64,000 nucleotides of DNA from Endozoicomonas sp965196975 (GTDB taxonomy: Bacteria > Pseudomonadota > Gammaproteobacteria > Pseudomonadales > Endozoicomonadaceae): contig NZ_OZ239981.1 of the NCBI RefSeq assembly GCF_965196975.1, positions 930,001 through 994,000 on the forward strand, given 5' to 3'. The notes below the pieces were generated by a model that was not told the origin of the DNA, made no database searches, and saw only the letters and a list, made by a program, of their open reading frames with translations. Positions 43,106-52,440 of this stretch are shown piece after piece; within the stretch, counting starts at the first letter, position 1; each line of letters starts with the position of its first letter. The translations under genes and the position numbers were made by a program.

Positions 43106-46054
43106 ATGGACAGCCCCTATTTCTCTGGATTTTTTGCGGGTTTAAAACCGGATACGCGACTCACTGTCTCTGAATGGGCTGATGAGCACAGAATCCTTCC
43201 CATGAAGTCTGCCAAGGAAGCCGGACGATGGAGAACTTCCCGGACGCCCTATCTGAAAGAGATTATGGACTGTCTGTCACCCTCATCGGATGTGGATCAG
43301 GTTGCCTTTATGAAAGGCGCTCAGGTGGGTGGTCCTCTGGCATTAGATACGCCTATTCCTACGGTGGATGGTTGGACCACAATGGGAAAGATTCAAGTCG
43401 GTGACTGGCTGTTTGATGAGCAGGGTAAACCCTGTCGGGTTCAGGGTGTATCGCCAGTATTTATTGGTAGAGAGTGTTTTACCCTGCACTTTGATGATGG
43501 CAAAACAGTAACCTGTGATGGCGATCATCGCTGGCCGGTTTGGGATTTTACCAATGACCAGCCAGTGCAGAAGACGCTGACCACGCAGCAGATGCTGGGT
43601 CGAACACTGATTGGTAAAAGTAAACGTCGGCGTTATGCCATTGATACCTGTGCGCCGGTCGAACTACCGGAAAGGGATCTGGTTGTCCATCCCTATGTGC
43701 TGGGTGTGTGGCTGGGTGATGGCAATAGCATCATGAACCACATCAGTGTTGATGAATCGGATACAGAACTTTGCGAGCAGTTACAAGCGTGCGGGGTACA
43801 TGCGGTATTTCGCCTGCCCACCTGGCGGAAAGGGCGCTGTGCGAATATCGTGATTGATCCGACAATCAGGCTTCAATCCTATTTTGAACGGGAGGGAGCT
43901 GAAGCCGTTTCCTGCTATGGCTCTAATTTTACCCAGGCGTTAAGTTATCTGGACGTATTGGGTAACAAACATATTCCTGAGGAGTACCTGAGATCCTCCA
44001 GGAGTCAGCGGTTAGCGTTGATTCAGGGGTTAATGGACAGCGATGGCAGTATCACTCCCGATGGCAAGCGTTGTGAGTTTGCCAATACCAATCGCAAACT
44101 GGTGGATGGGGTGTGTGAACTGCTGGCCAGCCTGGGCTACAAGGCCAGTGTCTATTATCGTTCTCCTAAAACCAAAGCTTATCCGGGCGGCGGGGTCTGT
44201 ACCAGCCTTCCATGCTGGCGAGTATCATGGACCGCTTACAGTGAAGACCCTATGTTTCGACTGTCCCGCAAATTTGCGCGGATGCGGCCCAGCAGTAAAG
44301 GTCGGCCCACCAAGTCAAAGCGTCGTCGTATAGAGGCGATAGAAACCACGCAATCAGTGCCGGTTCGTTGTATTGAAGTCAGCTCACCCAATCAATTGTA
44401 TTTATGCGGAAAAGGGTGGATTCCTACTCACAACACAGAGTGCGGCAATAACTGGTTGGGGTATGTGGTACATCACACGCCCGGACCGATGATGTATGTG
44501 CTGCCCACTCTGGATATGGCCAAGCGAACCTCCAAGCAGCGGATCGCGCCCATGATTGAGGTCATGCCGGTGCTGAGGGATTTGGTAAAAGATCCCCGTT
44601 CCAGGGATTCCGGCAACACCCAGATGGTGAAGGAGTTTCCCAACGGCGTATTGATCATCACCGGTGCCAACTCGGCGACGGGGTTACGTTCCATGCCTGC
44701 CCGTTTCCTCTTTCTGGATGAAGTGGATGCCTATGAAGATGATGTGGACGGGGAAGGCAGCCCGATCAATCTGGCTATTAAACGAACGGCGACGTTTTCC
44801 CGTAATCGCAAGATTCTAATGGTTTCCACACCCAATATTGCCGGAGCCAGCAAAATTGAAGCGGCTTATCAGGCCAGTGATCAGCGGCAATATCATGTGC
44901 CTTGTGTTAAGTGCAATCACATGCAGCCCATCGAATGGCCACAGATCAAATTTGAAAACCACGACCCTGAGACAGCGTGCTTTGAATGCGTTAGCTGTCA
45001 GCATCAAATGGGAGAGCATGATAAACCAAACCTACTGGGCAAGGGACAGTGGGTCCCAATGAATCCCGAAGCCAATAGTAAAATTCGTGGTTACCACCTG
45101 AGTTCGCTCTACAGCCCTAACGGTTGGTACAGCTGGCAAGATGCCGTTGCCGATTTTCTGGCAGCGAAATACAATCCCATTCTTCTCAAAGACTGGACCA
45201 ATACGGTACTTGGCCAGACCTGGCAGGAAGCCGGTGAAACGGTGGATCATGAGTTGCTCTATCAGCGTCGTGAGCATTACCCGGCTGACGTGCCTTGGGC
45301 AGTAGAAGTGTTGACCTGTGGTATTGATGTGCAGGATGACCGGGTCGAGTTTGAAGTGGTGGGCTGGGGAGCAGGAGAAGAGAGCTGGTCTATTGATTAT
45401 GTGCGCCTTTATGGCGATCTGTCTCGTCCGGAAATCTGGTCCATTCTTGCGGACCGGTTGAGGAAACCTTACCGCAGGCAAGATGGCGTACTGATGAACC
45501 TGGCCCAGATCTGCATGGACTCAGGTGGTCACTTTACCGATGAAGTTTATGCGTTTTCCCGCAAGCAGGGACCTGACTGGTTAATACCGATCAAAGGAGC
45601 ATCTCAATCGGGTAAACCCATTGCGACCTTCCCCAAGACAAAGAACAAGAAAGGCGTTTATCTCACTCTCGTAGGAACGGATACCGCGAAAGAGTTGATC
45701 TATCAGCGTTACCGTATTCTTGAGCCTGGCGCAGGCTACTGCCACTGGCCGATCAGTGATTGCTTTGATGAGGATTACTTCAAGCAGGCCACGGCAGAAG
45801 AGAAGGTGCGTAAATACAAACACGGTGTTGCCTACTTTGAATGGGATGCCAAAAAGAAGCGCAACGAAGCACTGGATTGTCGGGTCTATGCGCTGACGGC
45901 TGTGAGAATCCTTCAGCAACATCGAGGACTGGATCTGGAACAGCTGGCAGCACAACGGCCAGAGCCGGAAGTGCAGATAGAACAAGAAGAACCAGCGGAT
46001 ATCGCCGTGAATCGCAATCGTCGAATCTCTCGCAGTACCTACCTCAATGGGTAA
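43106..46054 (+). CDS. Terminase large subunit (GpA family) with in-frame intein
   Basis: The ATP-driven DNA packaging motor and nuclease of a lambda-like phage. From ATG 43106 (GAGGA upstream; a GTG at 43094 is also in frame) the precursor has 982 aa. Of these, 367 are an intein, leaving a mature protein of about 615 aa (lambda gpA 641). The deviant Walker A motif KGAQVGG-TECGNNWLG is split by the intein. Walker B is RFLFLDEVDAYEDD, and a Zn-like CVKCNHMQP with CFECVSCQHQ pair follows. The C-terminal nuclease part has CGIDVQDDRVEFEVVGWG. Packaging should require protein splicing first. Confidence 0.95.
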   Translation: MDSPYFSGFFAGLKPDTRLTVSEWADEHRILPMKSAKEAGRWRTSRTPYLKEIMDCLSPSSDVDQVAFMKGAQVGGPLALDTPIPTVDGWTTMGKIQVGDWLFDEQGKPCRVQGVSPVFIGRECFTLHFDDGKTVTCDGDHRWPVWDFTNDQPVQKTLTTQQMLGRTLIGKSKRRRYAIDTCAPVELPERDLVVHPYVLGVWLGDGNSIMNHISVDESDTELCEQLQACGVHAVFRLPTWRKGRCANIVIDPTIRLQSYFEREGAEAVSCYGSNFTQALSYLDVLGNKHIPEEYLRSSRSQRLALIQGLMDSDGSITPDGKRCEFANTNRKLVDGVCELLASLGYKASVYYRSPKTKAYPGGGVCTSLPCWRVSWTAYSEDPMFRLSRKFARMRPSSKGRPTKSKRRRIEAIETTQSVPVRCIEVSSPNQLYLCGKGWIPTHNTECGNNWLGYVVHHTPGPMMYVLPTLDMAKRTSKQRIAPMIEVMPVLRDLVKDPRSRDSGNTQMVKEFPNGVLIITGANSATGLRSMPARFLFLDEVDAYEDDVDGEGSPINLAIKRTATFSRNRKILMVSTPNIAGASKIEAAYQASDQRQYHVPCVKCNHMQPIEWPQIKFENHDPETACFECVSCQHQMGEHDKPNLLGKGQWVPMNPEANSKIRGYHLSSLYSPNGWYSWQDAVADFLAAKYNPILLKDWTNTVLGQTWQEAGETVDHELLYQRREHYPADVPWAVEVLTCGIDVQDDRVEFEVVGWGAGEESWSIDYVRLYGDLSRPEIWSILADRLRKPYRRQDGVLMNLAQICMDSGGHFTDEVYAFSRKQGPDWLIPIKGASQSGKPIATFPKTKNKKGVYLTLVGTDTAKELIYQRYRILEPGAGYCHWPISDCFDEDYFKQATAEEKVRKYKHGVAYFEWDAKKKRNEALDCRVYALTAVRILQQHRGLDLEQLAAQRPEPEVQIEQEEPADIAVNRNRRISRSTYLNG
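43334..44434 (+). other. Class 3 intein with LAGLIDADG homing endonuclease in the terminase
   Basis: A 367-aa intein. It begins with Pro (PLALDTPIPTVDGWTTMG), not Cys or Ser, and ends in THN followed by extein Thr. It has the WCT triad of class 3 inteins: Trp-67 in block B (DHRW), Cys-346 in block F (RCIEV) and Thr-365 before the terminal His-Asn. Two LAGLIDADG motifs, VLGVWLGDGN (about residue 121) and LIQGLMDSDGSI (about residue 230), indicate a homing endonuclease. It sits inside the P-loop of the terminase. Both the splicing and homing parts look intact. Confidence 0.93.
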
Positions 46055-46058
46055 ACCC

Positions 46059-46259
46059 ATGATTACCGATGCTGAATACCAGGCCCTGAAACGAGCCGTG
46101 TTGCTGCGGGAAACCCGCACCGTGGAATTTGAAGGCCGAAAGGTGGAATACGCCAGCTTCGGCGAGATGGAAAGGCGACTGCAGGCCATTGAGCGTGAAC
46201 TGGCGAAACAGCAGAAGCGGCCACGCCAGTATGGCATCTATTCCCGACGCGGCATCTGA
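46059..46259 (+). CDS. gpW-like head-tail joining protein
   Basis: A 66-aa protein (lambda gpW is 68) beginning MITDAEYQALKRAVLLRE, with VEFEGRKVEYASFGEMERRL. This is the usual gpW layout of two helices around a beta hairpin. It plugs the filled head before the tail joins. ATG 46059 is preferred; an ATG at 46047 overlaps the terminase stop. Confidence 0.82.
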   Translation: MITDAEYQALKRAVLLRETRTVEFEGRKVEYASFGEMERRLQAIERELAKQQKRPRQYGIYSRRGI

Positions 46260-46261
46260 TC

Positions 46262-46477
46262 TTACCGCCAGAAATGCAGGACCATCACCAGCACTATGAG
46301 CAACACAATCAGCGTTGTGATGGATTGCCGGATCTGATCAGCGGTCAGCTTTCTTGGGTCGTCTTTATCGTTGCCTTGTGGGTTACTCAACAGGCAGGGT
46401 GCCAGGTTAGCCATCATCAGAAAACAGCCCAGGATCAGGGCTGAAATAACCACCGCTTTCAAAATCAACCACTCCAT
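46262..46477 (-). CDS. Small two-span membrane protein, antisense within the head module
   Basis: A 71-aa protein with two membrane segments (WLILKAVVISALILGCFLMM and SITTLIVLLIVLVMVLHFW) and a charged loop (GNDKDDPRKLTADQIR). It fills the 240-bp gap between gpW and the portal gene, on the opposite strand. It has no recognised family and only a weak ribosome site. The hydrophobic pattern with a clean charged loop argues it is real. It may be an accessory (superinfection- or lysis-related) gene. Confidence 0.5.
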   Translation of the reverse strand: MEWLILKAVVISALILGCFLMMANLAPCLLSNPQGNDKDDPRKLTADQIRQSITTLIVLLIVLVMVLHFWR

Positions 46478-46501
46478 TTCTTACTGCGAGGACGGACACC
46501 C

Positions 46502-48004
46502 TTGTTTGACTGGATACGACAGAAATGGTTGCAGACATCATCGAAAACGATCCGAAATCTGGCCTACACCTCCGCTGGGCGAGGGCGGAGAAGCCAGAGT
46601 TGGTCGGCACCATCCTCCGGCCCGAATAACACATTGACCGGTAATCTGGGGACGTTAATCAACCGTTCTCGAGCGGCGATTCGCAATGATCCCTGGGCGG
46701 CATCCGGGCTGGAAAAGCTGGTAGCCAATATTGTCGGTACGGGGATCAAACCCAAGTCTGAAGCGAGCAATGATCGGTTCCGTCAAAACCTGCAGGCACT
46801 GTTTCTGGACTGGTCCGATGAATCCGATGCGGATGGTCAGCTGGACTTTTATGGCCAGCAATCACTGGCAGTGCGTTCCATGCTGGAAGCCGGTGAATGC
46901 TTTGCCCGACTGAGGCCTCGGAAACCATCCGATGGACTCAGCGTGCCTCTGCAAGTGCAGCTGCTGGAAGCGGAGTTTGTTCCCTGGGATTACAACGATG
47001 ATTTGAAGCGTGGCCATAAGATTCGTGCTGGCATTGAGTTCAACGCAGTTGGCAAACGGGTGGCCTATTGGATGCATCGACAGCACCCTTCCGATTACAC
47101 CACTCTGGATACGGCAGACCTGCGTCGTATTCCTGCAGAGCAAGTTCTACACCTATATGAACCTTTGCGACCCGGTCAGTTAAGAGGACAGCCGTTATTG
47201 ACGCAAGTGCTGCTGCGGATGTTTCATCTCGACAAGTTTGATGATGCCACGCTATTAAGGCAGGAAATTGCCAACCTGTTCACCGGCTTTATCACCAAGC
47301 CAGCGCCGGATGGCGAGAAAGTGGATCCACTCACGGGCAGACCGATTGTCTACGACCTGCAAGGTGTGCCCATGGTGGCAATGGAGCCTGGCACGATGCA
47401 GGAACTCTCGCCGGGGGAGGAGATCACCTTCAATACACCACCGGGTGCAGCCAGCAACTATCCCGATTTTATCCGTCAGCAATTAATGGCCGTTGCTGCC
47501 GGTATTGGGTTGCCTTATGAGATTTTGTCTGGAGATATGAAAGGCGTCAGTGATCGGGCATTACGGGTAGTTCTGAATGAGTTCCGCAGACGCATTCAGC
47601 AGATCCAGCATAACCAGTTGGTGTTTCAGTTTTGCAGACCCGTCTGGAATCGCTGGTTGGAGATGGCCGTACTCAGCGGGGCAATCCATGCGCCCCGATT
47701 TCACAAAAACAAAGCCGATTATCGTCGGGTGAAATGGATACCCCAGGGCTGGCCCTACATGCATCCGGTTCAGGATATGCAGGCCCAGAATTTGGCAGTG
47801 CGCAGTGGCTTCAAATCTCGTTCAGAAGTGGTGTCTGAACAGGGGTATGACAGCGAACAGATTGATGACGAAATCGCCGCTGACAATCGTCGTGCCGATG
47901 AGCTGACCCTTCAGTACGACAGCGATGGCAGGCAGTCTTCGAAGGATCCTTCCACTACTGACAAGGACGAAAACAAGGATGAGCAAGAAACCCCTGAACA
48001 ATAA
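46502..48004 (+). CDS. Phage portal protein (lambda gpB family)
   Basis: A 500-aa portal, the dodecameric ring through which DNA enters and leaves the head. It has the lambda-portal pattern: SRAAIRNDPWAASGLEKLVA then NIVGTGIKP, DFYGQQSLAVRSMLEAGECF, and GLPYEILSGDMKGVSDRALR. The start is TTG 46502 with GAGGA 10 bases upstream. The last 35 residues are acidic and polar and overlap the protease gene. Confidence 0.94.
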   Translation: MFDWIRQKWLQTSSKTIRNLAYTSAGRGRRSQSWSAPSSGPNNTLTGNLGTLINRSRAAIRNDPWAASGLEKLVANIVGTGIKPKSEASNDRFRQNLQALFLDWSDESDADGQLDFYGQQSLAVRSMLEAGECFARLRPRKPSDGLSVPLQVQLLEAEFVPWDYNDDLKRGHKIRAGIEFNAVGKRVAYWMHRQHPSDYTTLDTADLRRIPAEQVLHLYEPLRPGQLRGQPLLTQVLLRMFHLDKFDDATLLRQEIANLFTGFITKPAPDGEKVDPLTGRPIVYDLQGVPMVAMEPGTMQELSPGEEITFNTPPGAASNYPDFIRQQLMAVAAGIGLPYEILSGDMKGVSDRALRVVLNEFRRRIQQIQHNQLVFQFCRPVWNRWLEMAVLSGAIHAPRFHKNKADYRRVKWIPQGWPYMHPVQDMQAQNLAVRSGFKSRSEVVSEQGYDSEQIDDEIAADNRRADELTLQYDSDGRQSSKDPSTTDKDENKDEQETPEQ

Positions 48005-48983
48005 GCCGTGGTATACGCTGAAGAATCAGGCTGACCAAAATCAGCCCGCAGAATTATTGATTTACGATGTGATTGGCGATTGGGCTGGTCTTTCTGCCAG
48101 GCAGTTGGTGCATGACCTGAAGGAGCTGGATACCAGTGAAATCACGGTTCGCATCAACAGCCCCGGTGGTTCCGTGTTTGATGGGATTGCCATTTACAAC
48201 GCACTGCGTCACCACAAGGCACATATCCATGTAAGGATTGAAGGGCTGGCCGCCAGTATTGCCAGCGTCATTGCCATGGCAGGTGACACCATCCATATGG
48301 CGGCCAATGCCCTGATGATGATTCATAACCCGTTTGGCTGGGTCGGCGGTGATGCCGAAGAGCTGCGCAAAGTGGCGGATATGCTGGACAAAACCACGGA
48401 GGTGATTGCCCAGACCTATGCGGCCAACTGTGGGCTGCAGGTCAGTGAAATCATCAACCTGATGAATGAGGAAACCTGGTTTACGGCCAGTGAAGCGGAA
48501 GGGCATGGTCTGGTGGATGTAGTGGAAGAAGCGGTGCAGCTGGCAGCGCACTTTGATCTCAGTGCCTTTAACCATGTGCCTAAGCCATTACTTCCTCCGT
48601 TCATTCCACCTTCTGAGCCGGAAGATGAAAATACGTCGGTTCATGCATTGGCGGTGATGTCATTGTGTAATAAAGCCGGTTATCCGGAAATGGCGGAAGG
48701 TTTTATCCGCAATCATCAGGGGATCGAAGACGTTCAACGCCGTCTTACCGAGTGTGAAACCATTAAATCTCTGTGTGCTGCTGCCCAGAACACGGATCGT
48801 GCCGCTGGCTTCATCCAGTCAGGCAAATCGGCAGAGCAGGTCAGAACCGAATTGTTTGATTTGCTGACAAAGGAGGATGGCGTAGTGGATAACACGTTAA
48901 CTCCAAATCAGCAGAATCAAACGATTAAGCCTCTTGTTGATACCCGGGCGGTATACCAGAAGCGTAACCAAACTACAGCTTAA
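47979..48983 (+). CDS. ClpP-like head maturation protease
   Basis: A 334-aa protease/scaffold with an N-terminal ClpP-fold domain: INSPGGSVFDGIAIYNAL, the nucleophile Ser in EGLAASIASVIAMAG, and the catalytic His in ALMMIHNPFGWVGG. The C-terminal third is charged and probably acts as scaffold, cleaved during head maturation. The start is ATG 47979, overlapping the portal gene by 26 bases; the frame opens earlier at 47925. Confidence 0.93.
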   Translation: MSKKPLNNKPWYTLKNQADQNQPAELLIYDVIGDWAGLSARQLVHDLKELDTSEITVRINSPGGSVFDGIAIYNALRHHKAHIHVRIEGLAASIASVIAMAGDTIHMAANALMMIHNPFGWVGGDAEELRKVADMLDKTTEVIAQTYAANCGLQVSEIINLMNEETWFTASEAEGHGLVDVVEEAVQLAAHFDLSAFNHVPKPLLPPFIPPSEPEDENTSVHALAVMSLCNKAGYPEMAEGFIRNHQGIEDVQRRLTECETIKSLCAAAQNTDRAAGFIQSGKSAEQVRTELFDLLTKEDGVVDNTLTPNQQNQTIKPLVDTRAVYQKRNQTTA

Positions 48984-49018
48984 GCCTCTATCCCTCTAAC
49001 CTCAAAGGAACTGAAACC

Positions 49019-49399
49019 ATGCCTGTCATGACAGAGCCGGTGCACACTGGCGAATTTATCGTGTCCGAAGGAAACAACAGCATCAGCCGGGAGAAGGTTA
49101 AACTGGCGGCGAATCTGACACTGCTGCCCGGCACTGTGTTGGGCAAAAACACGGCCACCGCAGTTTATGGACCATTGGACCCGGCGGCAGACACTGGATT
49201 GCAGATGGCTGCCGGTGTGCTCTGGGATCATATCACTACCGATGCAACCGGTGGAGAAGCGGTCATCATCGCCCGACTGGCAGAGGTGCACCAGGACCTG
49301 TTGGTCTGGCCGGATGGCATCACTGCAGAGCAACAAGTCACGGCCACCGAAGAGCTGGCTTCACTGGATATTATTTTACGACAGGGAGAGCGCGCATGA
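49019..49399 (+). CDS. Head decoration protein (lambda gpD-like)
   Basis: A 126-aa protein with the gpD pattern: EPVHTGEFIVSEGNNSISRE, a LLPGTVLGK core strand and EAVIIARLAEVHQDLLVWP. It trimerises on the expanded capsid to stabilise it. Its stop overlaps the capsid start (ATGA). Confidence 0.9.
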   Translation: MPVMTEPVHTGEFIVSEGNNSISREKVKLAANLTLLPGTVLGKNTATAVYGPLDPAADTGLQMAAGVLWDHITTDATGGEAVIIARLAEVHQDLLVWPDGITAEQQVTATEELASLDIILRQGERA

Positions 49400-50391
49400 G
49401 CCTGCTGGATATTTTTAATGACGATGCCTTCAGTCTGACCAGCCTGACGGCCACGTTAAACGATCTGCCCTACAAACCGGGGCGCATTGGTGAGCTTGGG
49501 CTCTTTACCGAAAGTGGGATCAATACCACCACCGCCATGGTGGAGTCCCGTAACGGAGAGTTGATCCTGTTGCCTACCTCGGAGCGGGGAGCGCCAGCAC
49601 CTCAAGCGAAGGGTGGTAAGCGGAAGGTGCGCAGTTTTGTCATCCCTCATATCCCTTACGACTCCACCATTGTGGCGGATGAGGTGCGTAATGTTCGGGC
49701 CTTTGGCTCTGAGAGTTCTCTGGAAGGGGTGAGAACGGTAGTCAATCAGCGGCTATCAGAAATGAATGCTAACCATGAGGTGACCCTGGAGCATTTGCGG
49801 CTGGGAGCCATCAAAGGTCAGATTCTCGATGCCGATGGCAGCTCAGTCATCTATGACCTGTTCCAGGAGTTTGGTGTCAGCCAACAGACGCATACCTTCA
49901 AGTTCAGCGATGCTGCCACTGACGTTCGCATTCAGTGTGTCAAACTCCGCCGGAAAGTGGATCAGGCCCTGGGTGCTCAACCTTATTCAGGGCTCCGGGC
50001 GTTCTGCGGTGCGGACTTTTATGATGCCCTGGTTGGCCACGACTATGTCAAAGATGCCTACCACCGTTACCAGGACAGTGCCTTGCTGCGCAATGACCCC
50101 AAATCCGGGTTCCGCTTCGGCGACATTGATTGGGAAGAGTACCGGGGGCAGGTGGGCAATATTCCCTTTATCAAGGCTGATGAAGCGTATGTGATTCCGG
50201 AGGGCACCGGTATCTTCCGCACCTGGTTTGCACCGGCAGACTTTATCGAAACGGTGAACACCATTGGCTTGCCGAGGTACGCCAAACAGAAAATCCTCGA
50301 CTTCGACAAAGGTGTCCAGCTGCACACTCAGTCCAACCCGCTGCCGATCTGCCTGAAGCCCCGGGCGGTGATTCAATGCAAGATGAACTGA
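49396..50391 (+). CDS. Major capsid protein (lambda gpE family)
   Basis: The 331-aa HK97-fold head protein. Family features include FVIPHIPYDSTIVADEVRNV, LRLGAIKGQILDADGSSV, GLRAFCGADFYDALVGHDYV and TGIFRTWFAPADFIETVNTI. The length is close to lambda gpE (341). It follows the decoration gene with a 4-base overlap and overlaps the next gene by 16 bases. Confidence 0.95.
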   Translation: MSLLDIFNDDAFSLTSLTATLNDLPYKPGRIGELGLFTESGINTTTAMVESRNGELILLPTSERGAPAPQAKGGKRKVRSFVIPHIPYDSTIVADEVRNVRAFGSESSLEGVRTVVNQRLSEMNANHEVTLEHLRLGAIKGQILDADGSSVIYDLFQEFGVSQQTHTFKFSDAATDVRIQCVKLRRKVDQALGAQPYSGLRAFCGADFYDALVGHDYVKDAYHRYQDSALLRNDPKSGFRFGDIDWEEYRGQVGNIPFIKADEAYVIPEGTGIFRTWFAPADFIETVNTIGLPRYAKQKILDFDKGVQLHTQSNPLPICLKPRAVIQCKMN

Positions 50392-50669
50392 GTGAACTGA
50401 ACCGGCAGGTGCTGGCTACCTTTGGTCAGCCGGTGATGGTATTTCGGGGAGAGTCTTTGCTGACAGAAACCCGAGGTATCATTTCCAGAGAGCTGGTGCC
50501 TGTCGGGCAGTTTGATTCGGTTTTGCAAACGGTCACCGTGATTAGTCTGCCTGCGGATCTGAAACTTCAACGGGGTGACGACATCCAGACAGCCGACCAG
50601 CAATGGATCATTGATCGCAAACTGAAAGACGATGGCCAAATGGTCTGGTGGCGACTCCATGAAGCTTGA
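50376..50669 (+). CDS. Head-tail joining protein (FII-like)
   Basis: A 97-aa beta-rich protein (GQPVMVFRGESLL, TVTVISLPADLKLQRGDD, WIIDRKLKDDGQMVWWRLHE). It has the position and shape of lambda FII, which connects the filled head to the tail. It overlaps the capsid gene by 16 and the next gene by 11 bases. Motif support is weak; position carries the call. Confidence 0.68.
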   Translation: MQDELSELNRQVLATFGQPVMVFRGESLLTETRGIISRELVPVGQFDSVLQTVTVISLPADLKLQRGDDIQTADQQWIIDRKLKDDGQMVWWRLHEA

Positions 50670-51255
50670 TCTTGAACTGGACAGCACCGTTGATGAGTTG
50701 ATTGACCAATTTCACCATGCGCCGGAAAAAGTCAGTAAAGCCATCGCTCGCTCACTACGCAAGCTCTCCCGATTTGCCGAACGGCGACTATTACGGGAGT
50801 TGGCCAGAAGACAGAATATAACCCAAAAGGTGCTGAAGTCTTTGGGTCGTGTGCGGGTTTCACTGTATAAACCAGGAGATCGGGCAGGGCAGAATTACAG
50901 TCTGGTTATCTGGATTGGCGCTCTCGATATTCCGGCGCATTATCTGGGTAAACCCATCCAGACCAGAAACGGTGTCCGAACCGGTCGTCGTTTTTGGGAA
51001 GGTGCCTTTTTGATGCGCCCCGTCAACGCCACTCACTCCATGGTGTTTGAGCGGAAAGACACCTGGCAGCATAAATTCCAGCGTTCCAAAAAATCGGGTC
51101 GAATCATGTGGATGGGTCTGCCACTGGAAAAGAAAGAAGTAGGTATCTGGGATTCGGCCAGTGCCGTATTACAAAAGCTGGAGTCGGTGCTTCTGGAGCG
51201 ATTCGCAACACTGATGGAGCAGGAACTGAACTATGCCTTCAACATCGAGTCCTGA
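50659..51255 (+). CDS. Minor tail protein Z-like
   Basis: A 198-aa protein (lambda gpZ 192). It has a helical N-terminal half (VSKAIARSLRKLSRFAERRL) and a beta-rich second half (GAFLMRPVNATHSMVFERKD). I start at ATG 50659, overlapping the FII-like gene; the frame opens at 50632. It probably completes the tail end that meets the head. Confidence 0.78.
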   Translation: MKLDLELDSTVDELIDQFHHAPEKVSKAIARSLRKLSRFAERRLLRELARRQNITQKVLKSLGRVRVSLYKPGDRAGQNYSLVIWIGALDIPAHYLGKPIQTRNGVRTGRRFWEGAFLMRPVNATHSMVFERKDTWQHKFQRSKKSGRIMWMGLPLEKKEVGIWDSASAVLQKLESVLLERFATLMEQELNYAFNIES

Positions 51256-51643
51256 AACCAGAATTGTTGAGGCACTGGTTTATCGTCTGACTGAAGTCAC
51301 TCCTACCGTTTTATTGGGTTACACCGCCCTGGGTCTGGATGAGGAACTACCCAAGCCTGCCATTCTGGTTCAGTTGGAATCACTCCAGGAGCAGGAGCGG
51401 CAGGGGCGTCGGGTCAAGATGCAGATGAATCTGAATATCAGCGTTGTCATCAAAACCAATGAAGAGAGTACCTATGCCCTGATGGATCTGACCCGCTCAA
51501 TCAGGGCGTTATTTACTACCGGTGAGCGATGGGTTCCTGAGGCCCGAAGTACTCAGCTCAGTGAGACCCAGTTTGATATTGCCCCCAATCCCGGTCAACT
51601 CTCTTTTGCAGACATTCAGCTGATCATTGACGTCATTCTCTGA
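51233..51643 (+). CDS. Tail terminator (gpU-like)
   Basis: A 136-aa protein, close to lambda gpU (131). It starts with a helix (TRIVEALVYRLTE), then KPAILVQLESLQEQERQGRR and a final strand LSFADIQLIIDVIL. Its job would be to stop tail polymerisation at the right length. It overlaps the gpZ-like gene by 23 bases. Confidence 0.75.
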   Translation: MPSTSSPETRIVEALVYRLTEVTPTVLLGYTALGLDEELPKPAILVQLESLQEQERQGRRVKMQMNLNISVVIKTNEESTYALMDLTRSIRALFTTGERWVPEARSTQLSETQFDIAPNPGQLSFADIQLIIDVIL

Positions 51644-51681
51644 CCTCCCATTCAACAATCAATCAAATGCAGGAGCATCCT

Positions 51682-52425
51682 ATGTCCACGGTGGATCGTA
51701 GCTTTATCGGTGCTGGCAGTATTCATATCCAACCCCATGATCAATCAGCGCCACTACTGCCCATTGGCAATGTCAGCGAGTTTACCTTCAGTTTTGAAGA
51801 GGATCGCAAGGAGCTGAAAAACTACCTGGGTGGCGGTGGTAACCGTAATGTGATCAGTCGGGTGTCGGGCATTACCGCCAGTGTGGTGGCTCATGACTTT
51901 ACGGCCAGCAATATTTCCCTGGCGCTGCGGGGGACGGTCAACCAGGCAAGCACGACTGCAATTACTGACGAACCATTGGTTAGCCATGGCGTAGCGGATG
52001 AACTGATTCCGTTTAAACGGCTACCGGACCTTAATCAGTCCATCACGGTCAAAGACAGCCTGGATACTACGCTCGTTGCTGGTGATGATTATGAACTGAC
52101 TCAGTCAGGCATCAAGGTTATTGACGGTGGTGGTATTGATAACCTGGGGATCAAGGTTAGCTATACACCACTACCCGCCAATATGGTTCAGGCACTGGTG
52201 GAGTCCGGTCGGGAGTTTGTGCTCTTTATGGAAGGCCTGAACGATGCCCAGGAAGGGCTGCCGTTTAATATCCGGGTGCATCGGGTCAAGTTCTCACCGG
52301 TGCAGAATCTCGGCTTTATCTCCGATGACTTTGCCAACATTCCCTTGCAGCTGGATGTGCTGTCGGATCCTACCATCACCGGCCAGGGCCTGAGTCCGTT
52401 TATGCAGCTGGATCTGGCCCAATAA
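51682..52425 (+). CDS. Tail tube protein (gpV-like)
   Basis: A 247-aa major tail protein (lambda gpV 246). It has an N-terminal beta-sandwich tube domain (STVDRSFIGAGSIHIQPHDQ, VSEFTFSFEEDRKELKNYLG) and later NIPLQLDVLSDPTITGQG. It is the main building block of the tail. Only 15 bp separate it from the tape measure gene, so the usual G/GT chaperone pair is missing between them. Confidence 0.82.
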   Translation: MSTVDRSFIGAGSIHIQPHDQSAPLLPIGNVSEFTFSFEEDRKELKNYLGGGGNRNVISRVSGITASVVAHDFTASNISLALRGTVNQASTTAITDEPLVSHGVADELIPFKRLPDLNQSITVKDSLDTTLVAGDDYELTQSGIKVIDGGGIDNLGIKVSYTPLPANMVQALVESGREFVLFMEGLNDAQEGLPFNIRVHRVKFSPVQNLGFISDDFANIPLQLDVLSDPTITGQGLSPFMQLDLAQ

Positions 52426-52440
52426 CCCGCCGAGTTTCCT

